Source: an uncultured Paracoccaceae bacterium
GTDB taxonomy: Bacteria; Pseudomonadota; Alphaproteobacteria; Rhodobacterales; Rhodobacteraceae
Direction: 5' to 3'
Length of the DNA: 64,000 nt
Assembly: GCA_958439195.1 (NCBI GenBank)
Contig: OY288157.1
Location: 407,864 to 471,863, forward strand
Each line of letters begins with the position of its first letter. Within the stretch, counting starts at the first letter, position 1. The notes under the pieces are model-generated. The model did not search any database. It had not been told where the DNA came from and saw only the letters and a list, made by a program, of their open reading frames with translations. Shown here piece by piece: positions 1 through 7,383 of the stretch. The translations under genes were made by a program, and so were the position numbers.

Positions 1-321
1 GTCACGACGCAGACCAAAGCCCACATTTTCCTCTACCGACAGATGGGGAAAAATGGCGTAAGATTGGAACACCATATTCGTCGGGCGCTTGTTGGCCGGA
101 ACATCAGCCATATCGCGCCCATCGATCAGGACAGCGCCGGATGATATGCCTTCGAACCCGGCGATGGTGCGCAACAGCGTGGTCTTGCCACAGCCGGACG
201 GGCCGAGCAGCGAAAAGAATTCACCGGGCCGGATGGTGGCCGTGATGCCGCGCAAGGCGTGGTAATCGCCATAGTATTTATGAACATCCCGGAACTCTAT
301 CATGGCGTCGTTGGTGGTCAC
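1..321 (-). CDS. ABC transporter ATP-binding protein, PotA-like (partial)
   Basis: N-terminal part of an importer ATPase, cut by the left window edge. The Walker A motif GPSGCGKTT, the following LLRTIAGFE and the Q-loop segment MVFQSYAIFPHL are all visible, which is the pattern of the spermidine/putrescine and iron ATPases (PotA/FbpC type). It would drive transport by hydrolysing ATP at the cytoplasmic face. A GTG at 321 overlaps the stop of the upstream permease by four bases, which implies translational coupling; an in-frame ATG at 303 is the alternative start. It follows two permease genes on the same strand, so it completes an ABC operon whose binding protein is not in the window. The polyamine substrate is inferred from the permease style. 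Confidence 0.85.
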   Translation of the reverse strand, partial: MTTNDAMIEFRDVHKYYGDYHALRGITATIRPGEFFSLLGPSGCGKTTLLRTIAGFEGISSGAVLIDGRDMADVPANKRPTNMVFQSYAIFPHLSVEENVGFGLRRD

Positions 322-1124
322 AGAAAGCCTCCGGAATCCTTGCCGCCAGCCTTGGCGATGCCGCGGCGACGGAAATATTCAGCAATTGCAAGAAGGGTGA
401 TCGACAGAAGGACAAGGATCGTCCCAAGCGCCATGATCGCGGGCACCTTGGCCGGAAAGCGGAACTGACCGTAGATGTAGACGGACAGAACGGTTTCATT
501 GCCGCCAAGGAAGTAGGCGATGATGAATTCATCAAGGCTGATGGTGAAGCAGATCAGAAGCGAGGAGATGATCCCCGGCATCACCAGCGGCAGGATAATC
601 AGCCAGAAGGTGGAAAGCGGCGTTTCCCCCAGGTCATAGGCCGCCTCTTCCAGTGACTGATCAAGTGATTGAAAGGATGACGACAGGATCGCCACGGCAA
701 AGGGCGTGCAGATCAGCACGTGGCCCAGAATGATGGTGAAGATCGACAATTCAATCCCGATGGCAAGCAAGACCACAAGCATCGACATCGCCACGATCAT
801 TTCCGGCAGAACCAGTGGCAGCATGATCAGGCCCATGATGCCGGCCTTGGCCGGAAATCTGAACCGGGTCGAGGCACGGGCGGCAAACAGGCCAAGCGTC
901 GTGGAAATGACCGCGACCGAAATGGAAATGATGGCCGAGTTGCGGACCGCGTTCCAAAGAGTGGTGTCGGCCCACATCTCACGGAACCAATTGGTCGTGA
1001 ACCCCTGAAGCGGGAAGGCGATGACCTTGCTGTCGTTGAACGCAAACATCGGCAACAGAATGATCGGCGCATAGAGAAAGATCAGATAACCGATCGTATA
1101 GGCACGAAAACCGGGGGATTTCAT
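318..1124 (-). CDS. ABC transporter permease, PotC-like
   Basis: Inner-membrane permease of 268 residues, the usual length for PotC-type proteins. Six hydrophobic segments can be read, starting with a helix at about residues 8-30. The cytoplasmic EAA loop that docks with the ATPase is visible as EEAAYDLGETPLSTF near residue 160, followed by LPLVMPGI. Its start overlaps the stop of the upstream permease gene by four bases (ATGA) and its stop overlaps the ATPase start, so the three genes form one tightly coupled operon. Polyamine import is the likely role by family, but the substrate cannot be proved from a permease alone. Confidence 0.88.
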   Translation of the reverse strand: MKSPGFRAYTIGYLIFLYAPIILLPMFAFNDSKVIAFPLQGFTTNWFREMWADTTLWNAVRNSAIISISVAVISTTLGLFAARASTRFRFPAKAGIMGLIMLPLVLPEMIVAMSMLVVLLAIGIELSIFTIILGHVLICTPFAVAILSSSFQSLDQSLEEAAYDLGETPLSTFWLIILPLVMPGIISSLLICFTISLDEFIIAYFLGGNETVLSVYIYGQFRFPAKVPAIMALGTILVLLSITLLAIAEYFRRRGIAKAGGKDSGGFL

Positions 1125-2032
1125 TTCGCACCCTTCAGGAATCGTCGGTTAAGCAAAAGGAACACGATGCTGACCACCGCCACTACAAGCATGGCGGTAA
1201 CGGCAATGGCGGAGCCAAGTTCCCTGTTGTTCTGTTTCAGCAGCGTGCCTTCGATGCGGTTTGCGATCATCGGCAGTTTGCCCCCCCCGATCAGGTCAGG
1301 TGTCACATAGTCGCCCACCGTGGGGATGAACACGATCAGCACCGCAGCGATGACGCCCGGCATCGACAAGGGCAGCGTCACGCGGATAAAGGTCATCAAC
1401 TGGCTTTCACCAAGATCGCGGCCCGCTTCTAGGAAAGAGCGGTCAATCTTTTCCAGCGCAACAAAGATCGGCAGGATGGCAAAAGGCGCATAGGCATGTG
1501 CCAGTGTCATGACGAGGGCAGGCACGTTGTAGTTGATTGCTTGCAGCGGTTCATCGATCAGGCCCAGCGACAGCAGGCCAGAGTTGATCACGCCGTTATA
1601 TCCAAGGATAACCTTCCACAGGAAAACCCGGATCAGATAGCTGGTCCAGAACGGGATCGTGATCAGAAACAGCCACAATGATTTGCGTTCTGGCTTTACG
1701 TAGAAACTGACGAAATAGGCCACCGGATAGGCGAGCAGAACCGTGACCAGCGTCACCGAAAATGACACGGTCAGCGACCGCATGATCAGCAACTGATTGA
1801 TCCGGTCCGACCAGGCGGTGACATAATTGTCGAGGCCGAACCCACCATCGCGCAACGACAAGGAATAGACCAGAACCGTCACCAAGGGTGCGGCCAGAAG
1901 CAGGACCGCGTAAATCAAGGTGGGACTGACAAGAAGCAGACCGCTTGCCGCCTCGGAGCGGCCTTCGCCGCTTTTTCCCGTACTGGTCGCCATCATGCCC
2001 CCTGTTGGCACGCCCTGCCACTCTTTGATCAA
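1121..2032 (-). CDS. ABC transporter permease, PotB-like
   Basis: First permease of the operon, about 290-303 residues, with a short polar N-terminus and six predicted membrane helices; the first is around residues 32-55 (LLLVSPTLIYAVLLLA). The EAA loop reads EAGRDLGESQLMTF followed by LPLSMPGV. This is the PotB half of a PotB/PotC heterodimer. Start codons at 2032, 1996 and 1993 are all in frame; I keep the longest but the later ones, just before ATSTGKSG, are equally plausible. Downstream it overlaps the PotC-like gene. The cognate binding protein must lie elsewhere. Confidence 0.85.
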   Translation of the reverse strand: MIKEWQGVPTGGMMATSTGKSGEGRSEAASGLLLVSPTLIYAVLLLAAPLVTVLVYSLSLRDGGFGLDNYVTAWSDRINQLLIMRSLTVSFSVTLVTVLLAYPVAYFVSFYVKPERKSLWLFLITIPFWTSYLIRVFLWKVILGYNGVINSGLLSLGLIDEPLQAINYNVPALVMTLAHAYAPFAILPIFVALEKIDRSFLEAGRDLGESQLMTFIRVTLPLSMPGVIAAVLIVFIPTVGDYVTPDLIGGGKLPMIANRIEGTLLKQNNRELGSAIAVTAMLVVAVVSIVFLLLNRRFLKGAK

Positions 2033-2145
2033 AACCTAGACGCATTCCAGCGGATCGCGCAAGGGGCGTCACCAGCCAAAAAGGCCGGAGCGATGAAAAC
2101 CACCGCGCCGGCCTTAATTTTGGGCATGGCCGCTGGGCGGCGGGG

Positions 2146-2415
2146 TCAACCTGGAATGCGTTCGATCTGGATCGCGCGCTTTTTCAACTCGTCATACAGG
2201 GTCGGTATCACCCGCAAGCTCCCCACGGCCACGCGCAGGGCATCGGTTAACTTGCCATCGGGGGCCTGGCCTTCGACACGCCAGACCATGCGGCGGGCAA
2301 CCCCGTCATCATAAACGATTTCGGTGCTACCGCTGCGAGATTTACGAATACCAAGAAAGTCTGCGCCGCCATGCGGCGCATGAAAAAATGCCTGCTGTCC
2401 CATTTTCGGGTCCAT
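2146..2415 (-). CDS. Small hypothetical protein
   Basis: Open frame of up to 89 residues; an in-frame ATG at 2403 would give 85. I do not recognise the family. The product is basic, soluble and without a signal peptide or membrane segment, and contains short alternating hydrophobic stretches (TEIVYDDGVARRMVWRV, then LRVAVGSLRVIPTLYDEL) that look like a folded small domain rather than an antisense artefact. It stands alone between the ABC operon and the MocR-type regulator on the same strand. It could be a small regulator or an uncharacterised conserved protein; no function is claimed. Confidence 0.5.
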   Translation of the reverse strand: MDPKMGQQAFFHAPHGGADFLGIRKSRSGSTEIVYDDGVARRMVWRVEGQAPDGKLTDALRVAVGSLRVIPTLYDELKKRAIQIERIPG

Positions 2416-2606
2416 TCTTTAAAGGTCTGCTCTGTGTGCCTAATTGGGCCATCAGCAGACGCTTTCGTCAACGTGTCTTTACGCGGAATGGAAACAATCC
2501 CCGAAAAGCGCGCCCTGCGCGCCACAGAACAGCCCCTTTCGCCCCGGATTGTGGCAGTCCACGCCGCCACAATGCCACATTTCCGCCCCAATTGATCCCG
2601 CGGGGA

Positions 2607-4013
2607 TCAGACCGCCGGCGGATCATAGGGCGGGCGCGACAGCAGGTTTGCCAATCTTTCGATGCCGGTGGTGAAGCAATCTTCGGGAATATGCCCGGCA
2701 AGGGCAAAGCGCACGGCATGCGGCGCACGTCCGTGTATCAGAGCATATTCATCCGCCGACCGGATCAGCACGCCTTCCCCTTCGGCCATTCTGGTAAAGG
2801 TCGAGGCACGCCAGCCCATCGGCAGACGGAGAAAGGCAAAGCGCAACCCCGGTTGCCATGCCAGATCGAACCGCCCCAGATGATTGACGGTGATACGGAT
2901 GCGGCGCTCCAGGTCTTCGCCCACGCGGCGACGGATTTCCTGCGCAGCACCGGTTTGGAACAGGTGCAGACACAGGTCGCTGACGGGTTTGGGAAGGGCA
3001 AAGAAGGCATGTTGGGCGGTCAGGCGCCCGGTTTCCCCCATACCGGTTGGGCAGGCGATATAGCCGAACCGCAGCGCAGCCGACACGGTTTTTGACAAAC
3101 TGCCGACATGCCAGACCCGTTCTGGGGCCAGCGCCCGCAGCGCAGGCCATTCGCTTTCGGACAGAGTGTAGCAGTCATCTTCGATCACCTGCAGGTCAAA
3201 ATGGCGGGCAATCGCCGCGATGCGGGTGCGACGGTCGGGCGTCATTCGGGCGGTGGTGGGGTTTTGCGCTTCGGTCGTCAGGCAAAGCACTTGTGCGCCG
3301 TGACGGCGGCAGGCTGCCTCTAAGGCTTCGGGGATCATGCCTTGATCATCGGTTTCGACGCCCACAACCTCGGCCCGGGCAAGGCGCGCGGCGTGGCGAA
3401 AACCGGGATAGGCCAGTTCCTCGGTCAGCACGACTGGCCGGTCGCCGCGCAGGCAGCACAGCAAGATCAGGCTTATGGCATTTTGCCCCCCCGCCGTCAG
3501 GGCGATGTCATCCAGGGACAGCGGGCCGAGGGCGCGATCAGACAACCAGTCGCATACCGCAGCACGCAAGGGCAGTTCGCTGCGCTGGGATGGATAGTCG
3601 ATCCAGTCATCCCCCATCCGGGGCACGATTTCCGTTAGGGCCGCCGAAAATGCCTGCGCCTGACCGACATCCGGCAAGCGTGGCGCCCGCAGGTCGATGC
3701 GGCCGACCAGTTGATCCGGGTCGCGTTCCAACAGCAGCGGCTGTGTAGGGCCAAGCCTTGGCGCACGCGCCGCAACAAAGGTGCCGCGCCCCACTGTAGC
3801 GGCCAAAAGACCCTCTTGCGTGGCAAGCGCATAAGCCCGCGATACCGTGCCAGGCGTCACACCCAACGCCCATGCCAGATCGCGCACGGTTGGCAGTTGC
3901 GCGCCCTCAGGCAAATCGCCTGATCGGATCGACTCGCGCAGTGCGCGCGAAAGGGCAAGGTATTTGGGCCCCGGATAGGCCGTGAGGTCGGGCTTCCAAA
4001 TTGTGCCTGTCAC
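2607..4013 (-). CDS. MocR-type transcriptional regulator with aminotransferase domain
   Basis: Protein of 468 residues with the two-part MocR architecture. Residues about 15-80 form a GntR winged helix (GAQLPTVRDLAWALGVTPGT, then SRAYALATQEGLL). The rest is a fold-type I aminotransferase domain, with the PLP-binding lysine expected at K308 in GSLSKTVSAALRFGY and the upstream acidic EDDCY segment. MocR proteins use the aminotransferase domain to sense PLP or an amino compound and usually control a divergent or nearby gene. Here the divergent neighbour is a DUF1127 gene 90 bp away, with repeated TGTATCA motifs in the shared promoter. The effector is unknown. Confidence 0.88.
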   Translation of the reverse strand: MTGTIWKPDLTAYPGPKYLALSRALRESIRSGDLPEGAQLPTVRDLAWALGVTPGTVSRAYALATQEGLLAATVGRGTFVAARAPRLGPTQPLLLERDPDQLVGRIDLRAPRLPDVGQAQAFSAALTEIVPRMGDDWIDYPSQRSELPLRAAVCDWLSDRALGPLSLDDIALTAGGQNAISLILLCCLRGDRPVVLTEELAYPGFRHAARLARAEVVGVETDDQGMIPEALEAACRRHGAQVLCLTTEAQNPTTARMTPDRRTRIAAIARHFDLQVIEDDCYTLSESEWPALRALAPERVWHVGSLSKTVSAALRFGYIACPTGMGETGRLTAQHAFFALPKPVSDLCLHLFQTGAAQEIRRRVGEDLERRIRITVNHLGRFDLAWQPGLRFAFLRLPMGWRASTFTRMAEGEGVLIRSADEYALIHGRAPHAVRFALAGHIPEDCFTTGIERLANLLSRPPYDPPAV

Positions 4014-4056
4014 AATGTTCCTCTGGCCAGCGATGCCGCGTTATTGTACGCATTTA

Positions 4057-4082
4057 TGTATCAGATCGCCTGTATTGTATCA
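4057..4082. promoter_or_regulatory. Direct repeats TGTATCA, candidate MocR operator
   Basis: Two identical TGTATCA heptamers at 4057-4063 and 4076-4082, spaced 19 bp start to start, lie in the 89-bp divergent promoter between the MocR-type gene and the DUF1127 gene. A related ATTGTAC lies just upstream at 4044. MocR/GabR regulators typically bind direct repeats about two helical turns apart, so this is a plausible operator. Binding is inferred only from position and spacing. Confidence 0.4.
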
Positions 4083-4102
4083 ACACAAAAAGGAACCATC
4101 CC

Positions 4103-4315
4103 ATGTCCGCCCGCACCTTGCCCCGTGCATTGCCCGCAAACCTGCCGCCGCTGTCGCGCCTGCTGGTCAAGGCTGCGCTGACCTTTGCGGCTTGGGAAAC
4201 GCGCAAACGCGGGCGCAAGGCGCTGTCACGGCTGGATGACCACCTGCTGCGGGACATCGGCCTGTCTGATGGCCGCGCAGAACGTGAGGCCGCGAAAGCA
4301 TTTTGGCAGGAATGA
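4103..4315 (+). CDS. DUF1127 domain-containing small protein
   Basis: Product of 70 residues. The C-terminal half carries the DUF1127 pattern (ALSRLDDHLLRDIGLSDGRAE), an Arg-rich helical motif found in small alphaproteobacterial proteins; some rhodobacterial members bind RNA and take part in stress and post-transcriptional control. I chose ATG 4103 because it has an AAAAAGGAA ribosome site 8-15 bases upstream; the upstream extension has no motif and crosses the promoter. The gene is divergent from the MocR-type regulator, which may control it, and is closed by a strong intrinsic terminator at 4345. Confidence 0.85.
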   Translation: MSARTLPRALPANLPPLSRLLVKAALTFAAWETRKRGRKALSRLDDHLLRDIGLSDGRAEREAAKAFWQE

Positions 4316-4344
4316 TTGAATTTCTGCCCACGATCCCCTGACTG

Positions 4345-4371
4345 GGCCGGGCAATGCCCGGCCTTTTTTTT
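4345..4371 (+). terminator. Rho-independent terminator after DUF1127 gene
   Basis: Perfect 8-bp stem GGCCGGGC / GCCCGGCC with an AAT loop followed by eight T residues. It ends the DUF1127 transcript. The rest of the 350-bp gap before the rpsI terminator (about 4372-4611) shows no coding frame or RNA fold that I can support. Confidence 0.85.
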
Positions 4372-4611
4372 GCTTACATCGGGCAACCATCGCCACGCTG
4401 ATGGGTCGGGTGTGACCGGGAAATTGCCGCCCCGGATTGTGGCATATTGAGCGGCCGAAATGACCGCGGCCCGGGTGGCGATCATGGGGTCCCTTCCGAT
4501 TGGCCAACTATTGTTGCAGCGACTTGGGCCAGACGGCACCGTCTGTTGGCGTGCATCCCGACGATCGGGAAAGATCGAACCTTATGTTTGCACAGAAGGG
4601 AGTTTGTGCTG

Positions 4612-4644
4612 AGCAAACAAAAGGCCCGCGCGAAGCGGGCCTTT
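4612..4644 (-). terminator. Rho-independent terminator after rpsI
   Basis: Ten-base arms AAAGGCCCGC / GCGGGCCTTT (4620-4629 and 4635-4644) with a five-base loop, followed on the minus strand by TTTTGTTTG. It lies 24 bp past the rpsI stop and closes the rplM-rpsI operon. Confidence 0.8.
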
Positions 4645-4667
4645 CGACAAAAATCTGACGCAGTTCC

Positions 4668-5159
4668 TTAACGCTTGGAGAACTGGAACGATTTGCGGGC
4701 CTTCGCCTTGCCATATTTTTTGCGTTCCACGACACGGCTATCGCGCGTCAGGAAGCCAGCCGCCTTGAGCGCAGGGCGCAGCGAGGGTTCATACAGTTGA
4801 AGCGCCTTGGAAATGCCGTGCTTCACAGCGCCAGCCTGGCCCGACAGCCCACCACCGGCAACGGTGGCGAACACGTCGAACTGGCCTTCGACATTGGCAA
4901 TCTGGAACGGCTGTTTCAGGATCATCTGCAGCACCGGACGGGCGAAGTATGCCGCCATTTCCTTGCCGTTGACCACAACCTTGCCGGAACCGGGTTTTAC
5001 CCAGACGCGGGCGACCGCATCCTTGCGCTTGCCCGTTGCATAGGACCGACCCAGCGAGTCACGCTGCGGGGTCTTTGGGGCGGCGGCCTCTGCCGCTGCA
5101 GGCGCAGCGGAACCAGCGACGGCAGATTTCAGATCGTCGAGAGATTTGATGTCAGCCAT
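4668..5159 (-). CDS. rpsI: 30S ribosomal protein S9
   Basis: Product of 163 residues. The conserved S9 core begins near residue 36 (RSYATGKRKDAVARVWVKPG) and ends in the diagnostic basic tail GKAKARKSFQFSKR, whose C-terminal Arg reaches the decoding site in the 30S subunit. The N-terminal extension of about 35 Ala-rich residues is usual in alphaproteobacteria. The start lies two bases after the rplM stop, giving the conserved rplM-rpsI pair transcribed from a promoter near 5700 and closed by a terminator at 4612-4644. Confidence 0.97.
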   Translation of the reverse strand: MADIKSLDDLKSAVAGSAAPAAAEAAAPKTPQRDSLGRSYATGKRKDAVARVWVKPGSGKVVVNGKEMAAYFARPVLQMILKQPFQIANVEGQFDVFATVAGGGLSGQAGAVKHGISKALQLYEPSLRPALKAAGFLTRDSRVVERKKYGKAKARKSFQFSKR

Positions 5160-5161
5160 GA

Positions 5162-5626
5162 TCAGGCGCTCCGCGTGTTCTTCGGGTTCAGAACCTTGAG
5201 GTCCAGAACGGTGGGCTGCTGGGCTTCGTGCGGATGTTCCGCCCCGGCATAAACGCGCAGGTTGGTCATCTGCTGACGGCCAAGACGGTTGCGGGTGATC
5301 ATCCGTTCAACGGCCTTTACGACCACACGCTCAGGGTGGTTGCCTTCCAGCACCTGCCGCGCCGTGCGCTGCTTGATCCCGCCCGGATGGCCGGTGTGCC
5401 AGTAGTAGACCTTGTCGTCACGCTTCTTGCCCGTCATCTGGATCTTGTCAGCGTTGATGACGATCACGTTGTCGCCCATATCCATATGGGGTGTGAAGGT
5501 CGGCTTGTTCTTGCCGCGCAGAATGTTTGCGACGATCGAGGCGAGGCGGCCCAGAACGATGCCTTCGGCATCAATCAGGATCCACTTCTTCTCGATATCC
5601 GCAGGTGTTGCGGTGAAGGTTTTCAT
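5162..5626 (-). CDS. rplM: 50S ribosomal protein L13
   Basis: Product of 154 residues, standard length. Family landmarks are KKWILIDAEGIVLGRLAS near the N-terminus, YYWHTGHPGGIK in the centre and the VYAGAEHPHEAQQP segment near the C-terminus. L13 is an early assembly protein of the 50S subunit. It is the first gene of the rplM-rpsI operon. A candidate promoter with TTGACC and GATAAG boxes lies 54-82 bp upstream. Confidence 0.97.
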   Translation of the reverse strand: MKTFTATPADIEKKWILIDAEGIVLGRLASIVANILRGKNKPTFTPHMDMGDNVIVINADKIQMTGKKRDDKVYYWHTGHPGGIKQRTARQVLEGNHPERVVVKAVERMITRNRLGRQQMTNLRVYAGAEHPHEAQQPTVLDLKVLNPKNTRSA

Positions 5627-5679
5627 ATCGAACCCTATGAGTTGAAGCGGGGGACCACCCCCCGGAACTTTGATGGGGG

Positions 5680-5708
5680 CTTATCGCGTGAAGAGGCGAA
5701 GGGGTCAA
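5680..5708 (-). promoter_or_regulatory. Candidate sigma-70 promoter for rplM-rpsI
   Basis: On the minus strand TTGACC (5703-5708) is separated by 17 bases from GATAAG (5680-5685), a near-consensus housekeeping promoter. Transcription would start around 5672, about 45 bases before the rplM start codon. Confidence 0.5.
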
Positions 5709-5750
5709 GGGGCGAATACTGTATTTATTATATACATTTCAATGCTTTAT

Positions 5751-5770
5751 AAAAAAGGTATCATAATACC
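5751..5770 (-). terminator. Weak intrinsic terminator after the SseB-like gene
   Basis: On the minus strand GGTAT-TATG-ATACC is followed directly by six T residues. The stem is only five base pairs, but it lies 31 bp past the SseB-like stop within a markedly AT-rich patch (5715-5770) that is unusual for this genome. Confidence 0.4.
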
Positions 5771-5800
5771 CCATGTCAAGCAGAAGATTGGGCCGCCATT

Positions 5801-6583
5801 TCAACGCAGTTTCGGGGGGCGGTCCGGGTCCATGCCTGGTGGCTTGGGGGCGGAGGGTTGGGCGGCTTCAGGGCGGGGCATGTCGAAACGTCGGGCAACA
5901 CGGGCCATGGAAAGCGTTGCCGGATCAGAGGTCAGCAGAAACGTCACATCTATTTCGCCCATGTCGATGCCCGAAAAGGCAAGAGCCTCGCCGGCGGCGC
6001 GGGTCAGCGCAGGTTCTGCCCCTGGTGCGGCATCGACAAAGGCAAGCATATGCCCGCGCCGCCCGCCACGATAGGTGACGCCGGCCAGAAGGGCGCACTG
6101 CGCCAGCCCACCGGAACGGGCCAGCTTCGACTCGAGCCCGGAGGTCAGGGTCGCGGGCAAAGATGCCGGGGCGTGAAACGATTCCGGCAGGGCTTCTACG
6201 GCTTCGGGTTCGGCATCCAACACGCCTGACAGCCATTCCAACGCTTCGGGTGGAAGGATCATCTGCGATGGCGCAACCCCAAGGTTGACCCCAAGGCCAA
6301 CCCCCTGCCCCGCAAGCACCTGCGCAATCACACGCCCTGGCAGGGCAGCATAAGGGGCGATGCCGCCGGAGAATTCTGCCATCCGTTCCTCTTGATCAAA
6401 GATCAGGACGACCGGGCCACTGTCGAGCGGGAAAATGCGGGGCTTGATATCGGTGCCCGCTGCCTCCTCTTGCAGCAGCAGAAAGAATTCGCCGTCGGCC
6501 AGAACCTCGTAGAACCGAAGCCGGTCTGCGTCATCGGCGCCATCACGTTCCATTGCGGCATAGGCGGCATCCAGCGGTGTCAT
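5801..6583 (-). CDS. SseB-family protein
   Basis: Product of 260 residues. The N-terminal half resembles the SseB N-terminal domain: early ADGEFFLLLQEE, then PRIFPLDSGPVVLIFD and a MAEFSGG stretch, matching the usual pattern in which a protein reports a value between two beta strands. The C-terminal half holds the second SseB-like region. No signal peptide or membrane helix is visible. SseB domains occur in enhanced-serine-sensitivity and secretion-chaperone contexts; the exact role here is unknown. Its start overlaps the stop of the uracil-DNA-glycosylase-like gene by four bases, so the two are co-transcribed. Confidence 0.75.
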   Translation of the reverse strand: MTPLDAAYAAMERDGADDADRLRFYEVLADGEFFLLLQEEAAGTDIKPRIFPLDSGPVVLIFDQEERMAEFSGGIAPYAALPGRVIAQVLAGQGVGLGVNLGVAPSQMILPPEALEWLSGVLDAEPEAVEALPESFHAPASLPATLTSGLESKLARSGGLAQCALLAGVTYRGGRRGHMLAFVDAAPGAEPALTRAAGEALAFSGIDMGEIDVTFLLTSDPATLSMARVARRFDMPRPEAAQPSAPKPPGMDPDRPPKLR

Positions 6584-7224
6584 CGGTCATCTCCAGACGG
6601 TTCGTCCATAAGGCGGCGTATTGATAGGCGCAAAGCAGGCAAAAGGTCGGCTTCGAACCACGGATTGCGCCGCAGCCACCCGGTATTGCGCCAGGACGGG
6701 TGCGGCAAGGGCCAGATGCCACGCGACGCGTGGCTGCGCCAATCGGTCACCCGTGCCGTGACCTGATCACGGCCAAGATGCCAGGCCTGCGCGGCACCGC
6801 CGACGGCAAGCACCAGACGCAGGGCAGGAAGCGACGCCAGCACCCTGCCCCGCCACGTTCGGGCACAGACCGACGGAGGCGGCAGGTCCGCGCCATGCGC
6901 ATCATATCCGGGAAAGCAAAAGGCCATCGGCACAATGGCCACGCGATGCTGATCATAGAATTCAACCTCGGACAGCCCGGTCCAATCGCGCAGGCGATCG
7001 CCCGACGCATCGGTAAAGGGACGCCCCGACGCATGGACCCGCGCACCGGGGGCCTGCCCTGCGATCAGCAGTCGCGCGGCGGGCGAAAACCAGACCACCG
7101 GGCGTGGGGCATGCGCCGTCTGGGTTGCCGCGAAACGGTCGGCGCAAATCCGGCACGTCCGGATTTCATCTGCCAACTCTTGTGCTGCGATGTCAGATTT
7201 CAGGGCGGCGGGAATGTCGTTCAT
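6580..7224 (-). CDS. Uracil-DNA glycosylase family protein
   Basis: Product of 214 residues from ATG 7224. The superfamily motif 1 appears as LLIAGQAPGARVHASG followed by PFTDASGDRLRDW, and motif 2 near the C-terminus as LPHPSWRN, close to the HPS-type loop that grips DNA. An early CRIC pair near residues 24-27 could bind metal, but a full four-cysteine Fe-S set is not seen. The likely role is base excision repair of uracil or a related lesion, or a divergent hydrolase of the same fold. A longer upstream frame exists, but the residues before this ATG show no family motif. It overlaps the SseB-like gene by four bases. Confidence 0.8.
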   Translation of the reverse strand: MNDIPAALKSDIAAQELADEIRTCRICADRFAATQTAHAPRPVVWFSPAARLLIAGQAPGARVHASGRPFTDASGDRLRDWTGLSEVEFYDQHRVAIVPMAFCFPGYDAHGADLPPPSVCARTWRGRVLASLPALRLVLAVGGAAQAWHLGRDQVTARVTDWRSHASRGIWPLPHPSWRNTGWLRRNPWFEADLLPALRLSIRRLMDEPSGDDR

Positions 7225-7383
7225 GCTGCGCCTTTCTGGAACGGACTGGGCGGGCAAGGCCCGATGATCCATCTTCCATGTCCCGGAGGCAACACCAGCG
7301 CGACCGATGTGGCAATCCGCTTGCATGGGAACGAAGCCGCGCTTACCCCCATGATAGCTATTCCTGCTGCGGGCCATGCGCCG

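Noticed and set aside
6700..7383. Long N-terminal extension of the NhaA-like protein
   Set aside because: It is the antisense of the uracil-DNA-glycosylase-like gene and shows no hydrophobic segments.
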